NCBI RefSeq assembly: GCF_000330885.1
Contig: NC_020059.1
Span: forward strand, 2,035,001 to 2,099,000
DNA length: 64,000 bases
From: Rhizobium tropici CIAT 899
GTDB taxonomy: Bacteria > Pseudomonadota > Alphaproteobacteria > Rhizobiales > Rhizobiaceae
Direction: 5' to 3'
Part shown: positions 8,788 through 18,625 of the stretch, piece after piece
How the letters are laid out: every line of letters starts with the position of its first letter
Numbering within the stretch: position 1 is the first letter of the stretch
Position numbers and translations under genes: made by a program
The notes under the pieces: generated by a model
Told to the model about the DNA's origin: nothing
Seen by the model: only the letters and a program-made list of their open reading frames with translations
The model's database searches: none

Positions 8788-9948
8788 TCAGAAATCGATT
8801 GCCGCATAGAACATGGCGAAAAGCCCGTCCATGAGGATAACGACGAAGATCGACTTCACCACCGATGACGTCACGTGCTGCCCGAGAGATTCGGCACTGC
8901 CTCCCACCTTCAATCCTTCGACCGCAGCGACGATGCCGATGACCAGCGCCATGAACGGCGCCTTGATCATGCCTGAAATAATCGTCGAAAGGCTGACGGC
9001 CTCATGCAGGCGCGATATGAAGGTCGCAAACGTGATGCCGGAATAGGCCCAGGACACTACCGCAGCGCCAAAGAGCGCGGCAAAGTTGGCAATAACCGTC
9101 AGCAGCGGCAAGGCCACCGTCAGCGCGACCAGCCGGGGAAAGATGAGCACGCCGACGGGGTTGAGGCCCATGACCTTCAGCGCGTCCACTTCCTCGCGCA
9201 TCTTCATGGAACCGATTTCGGCGGTAATCGCGCTGCCGGAACGGCCGGCGATCATGATCGCGGTCAGAAGCACGCCGATTTCGCGCAATTGCAGGATGCC
9301 GACCAGATCGACCACGAAGATTTCCGCGCCGAAATAACGCAGCTGGAAAGCGCCTTGCTGGGCGATGATCGCGCCGATCAGCGACGACATCAGCAGGATG
9401 ATCGGAACGGCACGCACCGCCATATGATCGATCTGATTGATGATCGAGGCTGGCGAAACGCCGCTGCCGCGGCCAAACTTGAGCTGACCGCCGCGCACGG
9501 CCGAACCCAGTATATACATCGCGGCAATGAGATTGCCCCAGATATCGTAGACGCTTTCGCCGATAGGCGCGAAGAAACGCTCCGCCCATGATTTCCTCGG
9601 CTTCGCCGCTGCCGCCTCATCGTCCGGATGCGCGTCGAAAGTCGTCAGCAATTCGTCGATATGCGGATTGGAACCCTCGATCGTAACGTGAGCCTTGTGC
9701 GCTTCCTGGCTTTCCTTCAGCCGGCGGATCAGCAGCGCACCCGCCGTATCCACATCCGAAAGACCGGAAAGATCGATCACGACGTCGCCGCCGGAGCTTC
9801 GCTTGGACAGCTGCTCGATCTGTCGCAGCACGCCATGCACATTGGCGCTGCGCCAATTGCCTTGCAGCCGATAGCGATGGCCTGCGCCCTCGGGCGCATC
9901 ATCGATCTTCGGTGCGTCGGACCTTTGCTCGGCTGCTTTCAAACTCAT
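8788..9948 (-). CDS. MlaE-like ABC permease fused to an N-terminal STAS (MlaB-like) domain
   Basis: 386 residues from the ATG at 9948 (MSLKAAEQRSD); the frame runs further upstream without a better ribosome site. Residues 25-110 form a STAS domain (DVVIDLSGLSDVDTAGALLI), the fold of MlaB. The rest is the MlaE permease: helix LIAAMYILGSAV, the conserved DHMAVRAVPIILLMSSLIGA, then IAGRSGSAITAEIGSMK and the EEVDALKVMGLNPV coupling motif. The fusion replaces the separate mlaB gene of enterobacteria. It heads the operon permease-ATPase-MCE-lipoprotein; the next gene upstream, an MFS carrier, is probably a separate unit. Confidence 0.93.
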   Translation of the reverse strand: MSLKAAEQRSDAPKIDDAPEGAGHRYRLQGNWRSANVHGVLRQIEQLSKRSSGGDVVIDLSGLSDVDTAGALLIRRLKESQEAHKAHVTIEGSNPHIDELLTTFDAHPDDEAAAAKPRKSWAERFFAPIGESVYDIWGNLIAAMYILGSAVRGGQLKFGRGSGVSPASIINQIDHMAVRAVPIILLMSSLIGAIIAQQGAFQLRYFGAEIFVVDLVGILQLREIGVLLTAIMIAGRSGSAITAEIGSMKMREEVDALKVMGLNPVGVLIFPRLVALTVALPLLTVIANFAALFGAAVVSWAYSGITFATFISRLHEAVSLSTIISGMIKAPFMALVIGIVAAVEGLKVGGSAESLGQHVTSSVVKSIFVVILMDGLFAMFYAAIDF

Positions 9949-10098
9949 GCGTCTTTCAAATCTGGCACAACATACGCCGACTCGGTGAGCCCGCTTGGTC
10001 AATGCTTAATACACCGACTACGCGTGGAATTTCCATCTCGCGCCGACGCCAACTTATGTCACGGCTTTTTGATATCCAAATGAATTTGTTGCACCGCA

Positions 10099-11316
10099 TC
10101 AGGATACGCCGTGAGCGCCGCCGCCGATTGCCGGCGTCCTCGCCTGCAGCCCGTAGGCGAAAATGACCATGACCAGCCCGAAGGCTGCAATGCCGGCCAT
10201 GACATAATAGCTGGCGAGGTCAAGCCAGGCATAGAGATAGCCGGATGCAAGGGTCATCAACCCCAAGAACATGCCGTTGTAAAAATAATACGCCCCCTGG
10301 GCCGATGATTCCTGCGTTTCGTGCACCGAGGCCACGATGCGACGCTGAATGCCTGTGTGGACGCAGGCATAGGTGCAGGAATGGAAACACTGCAGGACGA
10401 AATAGCCGAAGAAGCCGAAATTGATCGGAAACAGGATCCAGCGCACAATGCACATGCTCGCGCCGAAAAAGATCAATGTCCAGGCGCTGAACCGCCGACT
10501 GAGCTTCTTCGACAGGAAGAAAACCATCACCTCAGCCGCAACGCCGATGCTCCATAGGACGGCAATTTGCGCGCCGGAAAAGCCAAGCTTATGCCAGTAG
10601 ATCGATGCAAACGTATAGAGCATCGCATGGCTCGATTGCTGGATCGACACGCCGATCATGGTGATGAGCAAGTGCGGCGAGCGCAGGCTTCCGGTCGGAG
10701 ATTGCAGATTGATCGGCAGGTTACGCCGGCGCGTCGGCCCGATGCGCGGGGCGAAAAAACCCATCAGCGTCGTCAGAATGAATCCGGCCACCATTACGGG
10801 CAAGACAGTGGAGCCGCCCCACATGCCGATCAGCTGGCCGCCGAGAAGGGTCGACAGGATGAATGTGATCGATCCCCAGACCCGCATGGAGCCGTAGTCG
10901 AAGCCCCAGCGGCGCACGCCCGACATGGCGATCGACTCAACCACCGGCACGTAAGGCGCGTAGGTGGCGCCCTGAATGCCGTAGACCAGAAGCACCGGCC
11001 AGAAGTCGCTCGCCCAGTAGAGCGCGACAGCCGTCAGCAGCGACAGCGCACCCGACCATATCAGCACATCCGCCCGCTCCGTCATATGGTCGGCGAGCAC
11101 CGCGATGATGGGTGTCACGAGCACCCGAACGACCATGGGAATGGCGAGCACCAGGCCGATCTCATGATCATTGAAATTCAGCCCCGCCAGCCAGACGGGG
11201 AAAAACGGCAGGGCAATTCCGTTGACGAACAACGGAGCGCAGTAGGACAAGGCAGTGCGCAAGCGGAAATATGGAGGCGCACCCTCGCCCTGGAAGGACT
11301 TGATCGCGGGAATCAT
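10099..11316 (-). CDS. MFS transporter (LacY/HcaT-like, PF12832 type)
   Basis: 405 residues with about 12 hydrophobic segments. The start (YFRLRTALSYCAPLFVNGIALPFFPVWL) and the loop LADHMTERADVLIWSG match the MFS_1-like branch that includes the 3-phenylpropionate transporter HcaT and nucleoside/sugar symporters. SMRVWGSITFILSTLLGG is typical of helix 5 in that group. The C-terminal half contains FFLSKKLSRRFSAW. Substrate unknown. It starts about 150 bases downstream of the metallophosphoesterase gene on the same strand. Confidence 0.88.
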   Translation of the reverse strand: MIPAIKSFQGEGAPPYFRLRTALSYCAPLFVNGIALPFFPVWLAGLNFNDHEIGLVLAIPMVVRVLVTPIIAVLADHMTERADVLIWSGALSLLTAVALYWASDFWPVLLVYGIQGATYAPYVPVVESIAMSGVRRWGFDYGSMRVWGSITFILSTLLGGQLIGMWGGSTVLPVMVAGFILTTLMGFFAPRIGPTRRRNLPINLQSPTGSLRSPHLLITMIGVSIQQSSHAMLYTFASIYWHKLGFSGAQIAVLWSIGVAAEVMVFFLSKKLSRRFSAWTLIFFGASMCIVRWILFPINFGFFGYFVLQCFHSCTYACVHTGIQRRIVASVHETQESSAQGAYYFYNGMFLGLMTLASGYLYAWLDLASYYVMAGIAAFGLVMVIFAYGLQARTPAIGGGAHGVS

Positions 11317-11471
11317 GACAGACCTGAAGGGAACTCATTTGTCCCTATCACGCTATCGAGAATACGACTATGGCGAGAAATGGCCCAAACAGTACCGTTT
11401 CGGAAAAACCAAAGCCGTAGGCGTTCAATAATTATGACAAACTATTAGCAAGCTTGTGAACAGGCGCAGAA

Positions 11472-12290
11472 TTATGCCGCTTGTGCCCCGAGTGCCTGCG
11501 GCATTTCCTCGACGGGCGAGCCAACGGGTTGTGTCTCGAGAATATTCTGCCAGGTAATGAGCTCGAACGTGCCGTCTTCGTGTTCGGCAATCGCCGTGCA
11601 GCTTTCCACCCAGTCGCCTGTGTTGATGTAACGGATGCCATCGAGATCCTCGATCACCGCATGGTGGATATGGCCGCAGATGACGCCATCGGCATCGTTG
11701 CGCTTGGCCTCTTCGGCGACGACACGCTGAAATTCGCCGATGAAATTGACGGCATGCTTCACCTGCAGCTTCGCCCAGGCCGAGAACGACCAGTAAGGCA
11801 TGTTCAGGCGGCGGCGTACCGCTGCAAGGCCGATATTGATCAGAATGGCCATGTCATAGGCCCAATCACCAAGATAGGCGAGCAGGCGGGCATTGCGGAC
11901 GACGACATCGAATTCATCGCCATGCAGCACGAGATATTTCTTGCCGTCGGCCGTTTCATGCATGGCGCGCTGCGCCACCTCGATGCCGCCGAAATGCATG
12001 CCGGGGAAGTCACGCAGGAATTCGTCATGATTGCCCGGGATATAGACGATACGCGTGCCCTTGCGCGCCTTGCGCAGGAGCTTCTGGATCACGTCGTTGC
12101 AATGCTGCGGCCAGTACCAGTTTCGCTTCAGTCTCCAGCCATCCACGATGTCCCCGACCAGAAAGATGGTATCGGCTTCGTGATGACGGAGAAAGTCGAG
12201 CAGGTAGTCCGCCTTGGCGGCCTTCGAGCCGAGATGCACGTCAGAAATGAATAGCGTTCGGAAATGCCGGGGGTCCATGTTTTCATTCAC
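11472..12290 (-). CDS. Metallophosphoesterase related to UDP-2,3-diacylglucosamine diphosphatase (LpxH-like)
   Basis: 272 residues (MDPRHFRTLF at 12278 is an alternative start). It carries the full calcineurin-like metal set: SDVHLGS (near 15), VGDIVDGW, IPGNHDEFLRDF, LHGDEFD and CGHIHHA. This is the COG2908 group, in which LpxH cleaves UDP-2,3-diacylglucosamine to lipid X in lipid A synthesis. Alphaproteobacteria usually use the unrelated LpxI for that step, so this paralogue may have another phosphoester substrate. It is divergent from the malic enzyme gene. Confidence 0.88.
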   Translation of the reverse strand: MNENMDPRHFRTLFISDVHLGSKAAKADYLLDFLRHHEADTIFLVGDIVDGWRLKRNWYWPQHCNDVIQKLLRKARKGTRIVYIPGNHDEFLRDFPGMHFGGIEVAQRAMHETADGKKYLVLHGDEFDVVVRNARLLAYLGDWAYDMAILINIGLAAVRRRLNMPYWSFSAWAKLQVKHAVNFIGEFQRVVAEEAKRNDADGVICGHIHHAVIEDLDGIRYINTGDWVESCTAIAEHEDGTFELITWQNILETQPVGSPVEEMPQALGAQAA

Positions 12291-12560
12291 GAACTATATG
12301 TCCGTGCCCTATCCTACGTTGGCTATTCCAAAACCAGACTCGTGTTTCAGGAAGATGACAATCCCTGTGCTTGACGGCTCAGCCGCGAGCATAGCGTTCG
12401 ATCCAAGAGACGCCGGCAGCTTAATTCTTGCAAAAAAAGGCAATTCAGTTTTGTCACGACAAAAACGCTTTGTGACCTCAATTCCATACTGTGAAGGCGA
12501 AGCGATTGATGTATGCAGAAGACTCAAAGCGCAGGCAGGAATAGGAATGGAGACCGCGAG
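12291..12560. other. Divergent promoter region between metallophosphoesterase and malic enzyme
   Basis: About 270 bases with no supported gene; promoters in both directions must lie here. The only clear signal is the GGAG ribosome site at 12552-12555, six bases before the malic enzyme ATG. A 315-codon frame on the minus strand runs through it but is the shadow of the malic enzyme gene. Confidence 0.4.
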
Positions 12561-14873
12561 ATGGATACGCACGATACTTCGAAAAAAGCCGAAAACTTGG
12601 CGAGTGGCGATTTCGACGAACAGGCGCTCTATTTCCATCGCTATCCCCGCCCCGGCAAGCTTGAAATCCAGGCCACCAAGCCGCTCGGCAACCAGCGCGA
12701 TCTGGCGCTTGCCTATTCGCCCGGCGTTGCCGCGCCCTGTCTTGCCATTCGCGACAATCCGGAAGCGGCCGCTTATTACACGTCCCGCGCCAATCTCGTA
12801 GCGGTGATTTCCAACGGTTCGGCGGTGCTCGGCCTCGGCAATATCGGCCCGCTCGCTTCCAAGCCGGTCATGGAAGGCAAGGCCGTTCTTTTCAAGAAAT
12901 TCGCCGGCATCGATGTCTTCGACATCGAAATCGCAGCCCCGACGGTCGATGAGATGGTCAACACCGTCTCGGCGCTCGAACCGACCTTCGGCGGTATCAA
13001 TCTCGAAGACATCAAGGCGCCGGAATGCTTCGACGTCGAGCGCCGCTTGCGCGAGAAAATGGAAATTCCGGTCTTCCACGACGATCAGCACGGTACCGCC
13101 ATCATCGTCGCCGCCGCCATCCTCAACGGACTGGAACTCGCCGGCAAGAAGATCGAAGAGGTCAAGATCGTCGCCTCCGGCGCGGGCGCAGCCGCGCTCG
13201 CCTGCCTCAACCTGCTCGTCATTCTCGGCGCCAAGCGCGAAAACATCTGGGTTCATGATATCGAAGGCTTGGTCTACAAGGACCGCAACGTCCTGATGGA
13301 CGAGTGGAAATCGGTCTACGCTCAGGATAGCGACAAGCGCGTGCTTGCCGAATCCATTCCGGGCGCCGACGTCTTCCTCGGCCTGTCCGCCGCCGGCGTG
13401 CTGAAGCCAGAGCTGCTGGCGCAGATGGCCGAAAAGCCTCTGATCATGGCGCTCGCCAACCCGACGCCGGAAATCATGCCGGACCTCGCCCGCGCCGCCC
13501 GCCCCGACGCGATGATCTGCACCGGTCGCTCGGATTTCCCGAACCAGGTCAACAACGTCCTCTGCTTCCCCTATATCTTCCGCGGTGCGCTCGATTGCGG
13601 CGCCAAGACGATCAACGAAGAGATGAAGATGGCCGCCGTGCGCGCCATCGCAGCACTTGCCCGCGAGGAGCCTTCCGATGTCGCGGCGCGGGCCTATACC
13701 GGTGAAACTCCGGTCTTCGGGCCGAATTACCTGATCCCCTCACCCTTTGACCCGCGCCTGATCCTGCGCATTGCGCCGGCCGTGGCAAAGGCAGCCGCAG
13801 ACAGCGGCGTCGCCCTGCGTCCGATCACCGATTTCGACGCCTATATGGACGAGCTCAACCGCTTCGTCTTCCGTTCGGGCTTTGTCATGAAGCCTATCTT
13901 TGCCGCCGCGAAGATTGCCGAGCGCAAGCGCGTCGTCTTTTCCGAAGGCGAGGACGAACGCGTTCTGCGCGCCGCCCAGGTTCTTCTTGAAGAAGGCACG
14001 GCCGTCCCGATCCTGATTGGCCGTCCTTCCGTTATCGAGACGCGCCTGAAGCGCTACGGCCTGAAGATCCGTCCGAATACGGATTTTGCCGTCATCAATC
14101 CGGAAGACGATCCCCGCTTCCGCGAATATGTCGAGCTTTATTTCTCGCTGGTCGGCCGCGCAGGCGTTATCCCCGAAGCAGCGCGCACCATCGTTCGCAC
14201 CAACACGACCGTCATCGGCGCGCTTGCCCTGAAGCGCGGCGAAGCCGATGCGCTCATCTGCGGTCTCGAAGGTCGTTATGAGCGTCATTTGCGCATCGTC
14301 CGCCAGGTCATCGGCAAGCGGCCGGACGTTCGCGATTTCTCCGCATTGAGCCTGCTTATTTCGCAGCGCGGCGCGACCTTCTACACCGATACCTATGTGA
14401 CCTTTAATCCGACCGCCGAGGAAATCGCGGAATCCACCTGGCTGGCTGCCGAGGAAATCAAGCGCTTCGGCATCGAGCCGCGCGCTGCCCTCGTCTCGCA
14501 TTCCAACTTCGGCTCCCGAGAGTCGGAAAGCGCCACGAAGATGCGCGAAGCGCTGGCTCTCGTCCGCAAGGCAGCACCGGATCTGGAGGTCGATGGCGAA
14601 ATGCATGGCGACAGCGCCATTTCCGAAAGCCTGCGCCGCCACGTGATGCCGGACAGCGCGCTTTCCGGCGAAGCCAATCTACTGGTCTTCCCCAATCTCG
14701 ATGCGGCCAATATCACGCTCGGCGTGGTCAAGACCATGACCGATGGTCTGCACGTCGGTCCCATCCTGCTCGGGACGGCGCTTCCGGCCCATATTCTCTC
14801 GCCGTCGGTCACTTCCCGTGGCGTGGTCAATATGGCGGCGCTCGCCGTCGTCGAGGCCTCGCAGATCGCCTGA
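12561..14873 (+). CDS. Malic enzyme with C-terminal phosphotransacetylase-like domain
   Basis: Oxidative decarboxylation of malate to pyruvate, feeding acetyl-CoA from C4 acids. 770 residues from the ATG at 12561, the same length as I recall for Sinorhizobium DME. The malic domain covers about 30-430: [53 protein letters not shown], and the dinucleotide fold [15 protein letters not shown]. From about 440 a phosphotransacetylase-like domain follows ([20 protein letters not shown] to the end), which in rhizobial enzymes is regulatory rather than catalytic. Whether it is the NAD (dme) or NADP (tme) enzyme cannot be settled here; length and N-terminus favour dme. Confidence 0.95.
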   Translation: MDTHDTSKKAENLASGDFDEQALYFHRYPRPGKLEIQATKPLGNQRDLALAYSPGVAAPCLAIRDNPEAAAYYTSRANLVAVISNGSAVLGLGNIGPLASKPVMEGKAVLFKKFAGIDVFDIEIAAPTVDEMVNTVSALEPTFGGINLEDIKAPECFDVERRLREKMEIPVFHDDQHGTAIIVAAAILNGLELAGKKIEEVKIVASGAGAAALACLNLLVILGAKRENIWVHDIEGLVYKDRNVLMDEWKSVYAQDSDKRVLAESIPGADVFLGLSAAGVLKPELLAQMAEKPLIMALANPTPEIMPDLARAARPDAMICTGRSDFPNQVNNVLCFPYIFRGALDCGAKTINEEMKMAAVRAIAALAREEPSDVAARAYTGETPVFGPNYLIPSPFDPRLILRIAPAVAKAAADSGVALRPITDFDAYMDELNRFVFRSGFVMKPIFAAAKIAERKRVVFSEGEDERVLRAAQVLLEEGTAVPILIGRPSVIETRLKRYGLKIRPNTDFAVINPEDDPRFREYVELYFSLVGRAGVIPEAARTIVRTNTTVIGALALKRGEADALICGLEGRYERHLRIVRQVIGKRPDVRDFSALSLLISQRGATFYTDTYVTFNPTAEEIAESTWLAAEEIKRFGIEPRAALVSHSNFGSRESESATKMREALALVRKAAPDLEVDGEMHGDSAISESLRRHVMPDSALSGEANLLVFPNLDAANITLGVVKTMTDGLHVGPILLGTALPAHILSPSVTSRGVVNMAALAVVEASQIA

Positions 14874-14900
14874 TGCTGCGCCTCGCAGCCGCCGTCAGAA

Positions 14901-14931
14901 CGGCACCGCGCTTCATGCAATCGCGGTGCCG
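14901..14931 (+). terminator. GC-rich stem-loop after the malic enzyme gene
   Basis: CGGCACCGCG (14901-14910) pairs perfectly with CGCGGTGCCG (14922-14931) around an 11-base loop, 28 bases past the stop. No T-run follows, so it may be a mRNA-stabilising stem rather than an intrinsic terminator. Confidence 0.5.
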
Positions 14932-15068
14932 CCCATCTCCTGGCTATTGTCGGCTGCGAGCTGCAATTTCAGGAAAATCCTCTCGAAATCCGTGCTTTTT
15001 CATGGATACGTTGTTAAGCTGCAGCGTGTAATCTTCAGCGAGTTAAAACCGCTTTCGAGAGCAGCACC

Positions 15069-15821
15069 GTGAACCGCGGCATAAAACAAGCTTCCATTGC
15101 CCTCTTTTCCCTGCTGGCGGCCACGCCGGCCCTCGCACAGGCCGATCTCTGCGACGAACTGCGCGGCCGCTATGTCGACATCAACGAGGTGATCGGCGCC
15201 AGCCAGGAGACACGCCAGCTCTCGCGCACCATCGTGCAGCAGAACCTGATGATCCGCCGGACGATGAGCGACCTGCGCAACCAGGGCTGCGCCGAAGGCG
15301 ACGACGGCGTATTTGGCGACCAGGACAATCAGGGTGTCTGCGATGACATCAGGCAATCGATCGATCAGATGCGGCAGGATCTCTCCCTGCTGATGGATCA
15401 GCGTGAGGAAAGCGTCGGCCGCGTCGATGCCGTAGCCATGCAGCGCCGGCAGTTGCTGGATACGATGCAGCGTAACGGCTGCAGTCTGCCGGCTTCGGCC
15501 ACCCCGGATATCGTGATCGATACCCACACGAAGATGGACGCCTATGCACCGCAGGAGCAGTCGCTGGCCAAGCCTGAAAGCTCCATTACCGTCATCGAAA
15601 CGCCACGGCTCCAGAAGAATTCCAGCCTGGAACAGAAACAGGCACCGCCGACGCCGGCGCCCAAGATAACACAGGCGCAGCCACAGCAATTTCCGCCGGA
15701 TCGGCCATACGATCCCTTAGCCCATAAGGTGCGCCAGGTCGGCCCGCAATTCCTCGCGACCGACCAAGGCAGCATCGACCTCAAGCATCCCAAAGAGGCC
15801 GGGCCGCAGCCGACGCAATAA
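15069..15821 (+). CDS. Secreted or periplasmic protein of unknown function
   Basis: 250 residues from a GTG start preceded by GAGAG. The signal peptide is MNRGIKQASIALFSLLAATP, with cleavage likely after ALA-QA. The mature N-terminal half has five Cys (CDELRGRY, QGCAEGDDG, GVCDD, NGCSLP) and helices with repeated Gln/Arg, ETRQLSRTIVQQNLMIRRTM and DQMRQDLSLLMDQREESVGR, suggesting a coiled coil stabilised by disulfides. The last 100 residues are Pro/Gln-rich and probably disordered. I do not recognise the family. It is monocistronic and convergent with the ankyrin gene. Confidence 0.75.
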   Translation: MNRGIKQASIALFSLLAATPALAQADLCDELRGRYVDINEVIGASQETRQLSRTIVQQNLMIRRTMSDLRNQGCAEGDDGVFGDQDNQGVCDDIRQSIDQMRQDLSLLMDQREESVGRVDAVAMQRRQLLDTMQRNGCSLPASATPDIVIDTHTKMDAYAPQEQSLAKPESSITVIETPRLQKNSSLEQKQAPPTPAPKITQAQPQQFPPDRPYDPLAHKVRQVGPQFLATDQGSIDLKHPKEAGPQPTQ

Positions 15822-15830
15822 TGCGTCGGC
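15809..15830. terminator. Stem-loop spanning the stop codon of the secreted protein gene
   Basis: GCCGACGCA (15809-15817) and TGCGTCGGC (15822-15830) pair over 9 bases, with the TAA stop codon in the 4-base loop ATAA. It lies between convergent genes. No T-run follows, so termination activity is uncertain. Confidence 0.45.
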
Positions 15831-15859
15831 GGATGCTCCCAATCTCCGCCTGCAGGCTT

Positions 15860-17605
15860 TCACGCTGTTCCTGACTTGCGCAACAGGGAAATGATGGCCT
15901 CATCGCCTGCCTCGCGCGCAAGATCGCGATAGGACCGTCCTGAGGCGTCCCTGACCGAACGATCCGCCCCCTGCGCCAGCAGGAAGCTTGCCGCGTCGCC
16001 GCGCCGATTGGCGATGGCAAAGCCGAGCGGCGTCATCCAATCGCGATCGGTGGGCTCTCCATGCGAACGGAATTTACCGAAGCGCATATTCACCTGCGCC
16101 GGATGCTTGTCGAGAATAGCCGCAAGCTGATCGATCTGGCCGAAAGCTGCCGCCGCGAAAATATCGAGCGGATAGGCTTTCAAAAACTCGACCATCTCAT
16201 GCTTGCCATTATATTCGGCCCAACCGATTGGCGGCGCATGAAAAATCGGATCGCGAACAGTGGTATCGGCTCCATGCTCGATCAGCAGTTTCGCCATCTC
16301 CATATGGCCATGCAGTGCCGCCTCATGCAGCGGCGTTCGGCTCGTCATCGCGTTAGCGTCGAGACCCAGGGCCAGCATTCGGCGGACGGCTCCAAGGTCG
16401 TTTTCCCCGGCAGCGTCGTGGAGCATGGCCGGATGAGCCTTACGCATCGCCGCTGCGATATCAAGGTCGCGCCCACCTGGCATTTGCTGGAAAACTTTCT
16501 TGATTTGTTCGGCATCGATGTCGCCGGCCTTCACTTGAATATAGGCCCAATCCTCTGGCTTCAGGCGAACCGCGACAGCACCCTTTTGAATAAGGTATGC
16601 CGCCAGCTTGCTATCGCCACTTAGGCGAGCCCATTCGTAGGGCGTTCTACCATTGACAGGCTCGTGAACATCAGCGCCATGATCCACCAGCAGGCGCACC
16701 CGCTCGCCCATACGATGTTCCAGCGCCCAGGCAAGCTGATAGTCGAAAACGGTCTGCGAATTCTCGACGAACTTGCCATCCTCGCGCACGAGCCAATTGT
16801 TCTTATCCCTAGCCGACAAGCCATATTCGATCAGCAATTTCAGGCACGTATTGTCGGGTTCGAACATGCGGTTGTAGAGCGCCTGGCTGTCATTCGCCTC
16901 GGCGCCCGCATCGAGCAGCAGCCGCGCGAATGCCTCGCATTCCGAATGCTGAGGCTGACGCTCCTTCCCCGCCTCGCCTTCGCCGAAGACGCCGGTCAAG
17001 ACAGTGAATCGATATTGGCCGGCATCGAGGAAGAAGGCGTTGACGTCGGCACCGCGCCGGACCAGCTCACCGGCTGCCGGCAGGCTGGAACGACCTGGCA
17101 CGCGAGCATAGGCCGCGTACATCAGCGGAGTGAGATCATGCGGCCCGCCCTTGCGATCGAGAAGCTGCGGCTGGCGATCGAGCCAGCGAGCTATACGATC
17201 GGCATCGCCGAGTGCAGCAGCGACCTGAATGCTTTCGTCGGCAATCTCCGGATTGTCTTCAAGCAGTCGCAGCGCCTCATCGAAGCGTGCGGGATCGGCG
17301 GGAATATTGGCAAAATACGAGACCGTCGCCAGCGACAGGAAGCGATTGGCGAGCTGATCTGGCGGAACATGCCTGCGATCGCCGCTTTCCAGATGCGCCT
17401 TCAGCTTCGTCCAGCTGGAGAAACCGAATTCACGGGCAAGAACAAGCTGAATGTCCTGCAGCCCCACATTGGCGATATCGGCAAAATAGGGCGCAACGCG
17501 GCTGCGCGCCGAAGCATCGCCGGCTTGAAGGGCCTTGAGGAAAGACTTGGCCTGCTTTTTCAGGGAATCGAGAGTGGCGTCGACAGCCAAAGAGCGCGTG
17601 GTCAC
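15860..17605 (-). CDS. Ankyrin-repeat protein
   Basis: 581 residues, no signal peptide. The N-terminal 100 residues (SLKKQAKSFLKALQAGDASA, DIQLVLAREFGFSSWTKLKA) form the helical module that often precedes ankyrin repeats in bacterial proteins. Ankyrin units are visible at about 145-200 (LTPLMYAAYARV, LVRRGADVNA), 300-345 (RLLVDHGADVHEPVNGRTPY, AAYLIQKGA), 395-470 (GLDANAMTSRTPLHEAALHG, LLIEHGADTTVRD) and 525-580 (TPLGFAIANRRGDAASFLLA, QGADRSVRDASGRSYRDLA). Ankyrins mediate protein contacts; no partner can be named. It lies 164 bases downstream of the TolB-like gene on the same strand. Confidence 0.9.
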   Translation of the reverse strand: MTTRSLAVDATLDSLKKQAKSFLKALQAGDASARSRVAPYFADIANVGLQDIQLVLAREFGFSSWTKLKAHLESGDRRHVPPDQLANRFLSLATVSYFANIPADPARFDEALRLLEDNPEIADESIQVAAALGDADRIARWLDRQPQLLDRKGGPHDLTPLMYAAYARVPGRSSLPAAGELVRRGADVNAFFLDAGQYRFTVLTGVFGEGEAGKERQPQHSECEAFARLLLDAGAEANDSQALYNRMFEPDNTCLKLLIEYGLSARDKNNWLVREDGKFVENSQTVFDYQLAWALEHRMGERVRLLVDHGADVHEPVNGRTPYEWARLSGDSKLAAYLIQKGAVAVRLKPEDWAYIQVKAGDIDAEQIKKVFQQMPGGRDLDIAAAMRKAHPAMLHDAAGENDLGAVRRMLALGLDANAMTSRTPLHEAALHGHMEMAKLLIEHGADTTVRDPIFHAPPIGWAEYNGKHEMVEFLKAYPLDIFAAAAFGQIDQLAAILDKHPAQVNMRFGKFRSHGEPTDRDWMTPLGFAIANRRGDAASFLLAQGADRSVRDASGRSYRDLAREAGDEAIISLLRKSGTA

Positions 17606-17769
17606 GATAGACCTCCTTCCATTTACGTCCGGTATCCGCGCCCACAGACTGAAAAGAGGTGTGGCAGTCTCACTTCATATGCATCAGGTGGGCCTAGCCC
17701 TTCCCGCGGATCGGATGCGCCCTGAGAACGCATCCAGATCTATCGCGCCGGTTGCGGTCTGTCCAGAGC

Positions 17770-18594
17770 TCAGGCCGGCTCATAGCGGACATAGGCGAAC
17801 TCGTCCCCATCCGGTGACCAGTTCGGCACATTGATCGACCCCTGCCCGCCGAAGAGCTCGAACAGCGTCGTGATATTGCCGCCATCCATATCCATCAGCC
17901 GCATCCGCACATTGAGATCGCGCGGATGATCGAAGACGTCGGGATCGTAGGAGATCAGGACGACCTTGTCGTTTTTTGGCGACGGATGCGCGAACCAATT
18001 GCCGTAATTGTCGTCGGTCAGTTGCTGCAAGCCGGTGCCGTCGGGATGGATGCGCCAGATCTGCATGAGGCCGGTGCGGCTCGAATTGAAATAGATCCAT
18101 TGCCCGTCGGCCGAATAGTCAGGTCCGTCATTGCGGCCCTCGCCATGCGTCAGTCGGGTCTCTTCGCCGCCATCGATCGAGATCGTATAGATATCGAAAA
18201 CGTCGTTGCGGATGCCGCAATAGGAGAAGCGCTTCCCGTCCGGCGACCAGCCGTGCCAATAGGACGGCAGATTGGTGGTCACCTGCCTTGGCGTGCCGCC
18301 TTCTGCGGGCAGAACATAGATGCAGGATTTACCATGCTGCGTCTTGTCGGAAATCGCGATCAGCGAACCATCCGGAGAAATGCCGTGATCGTTGTTGCAC
18401 TGCGTCGCAAAGCCGGTATCGACCTGGGCGATGCCGCTGCCATCCAGCGGCAGTCGGTAAAGTAGGCCGTCGCCATTCAGCAGCAGATCTCGGCCGTCAG
18501 GCGAATAGTTCGGCGCTTCGATCAGCTGGTCCGTTTGCCAGACGATCCGGTTTGCACCCGTACGGATATTATAGATCTCGACCGAGCTGCGCAT
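17770..18594 (-). CDS. TolB-like beta-propeller protein
   Basis: 274 residues with six WD40-like PD40 blades marked by the SPDG turn: NYSPDGRDLLLNG, GISPDGSLIAISD, GWSPDGKRFSYCG, DYSADGQWIYFNS, HPSPKNDKVVLIS and NWSPDGDEFAYV. No signal peptide, so unlike TolB itself it is probably cytoplasmic. The family often binds or hydrolyses small molecules or supports exporters, but no catalytic domain is attached. It starts 31 bases after nadE on the same strand and may be cotranscribed with it. Confidence 0.88.
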   Translation of the reverse strand: MRSSVEIYNIRTGANRIVWQTDQLIEAPNYSPDGRDLLLNGDGLLYRLPLDGSGIAQVDTGFATQCNNDHGISPDGSLIAISDKTQHGKSCIYVLPAEGGTPRQVTTNLPSYWHGWSPDGKRFSYCGIRNDVFDIYTISIDGGEETRLTHGEGRNDGPDYSADGQWIYFNSSRTGLMQIWRIHPDGTGLQQLTDDNYGNWFAHPSPKNDKVVLISYDPDVFDHPRDLNVRMRLMDMDGGNITTLFELFGGQGSINVPNWSPDGDEFAYVRYEPA

Positions 18595-18625
18595 GCTTCC
18601 TCTCCCTTGCCGCTGGATACCGCGA

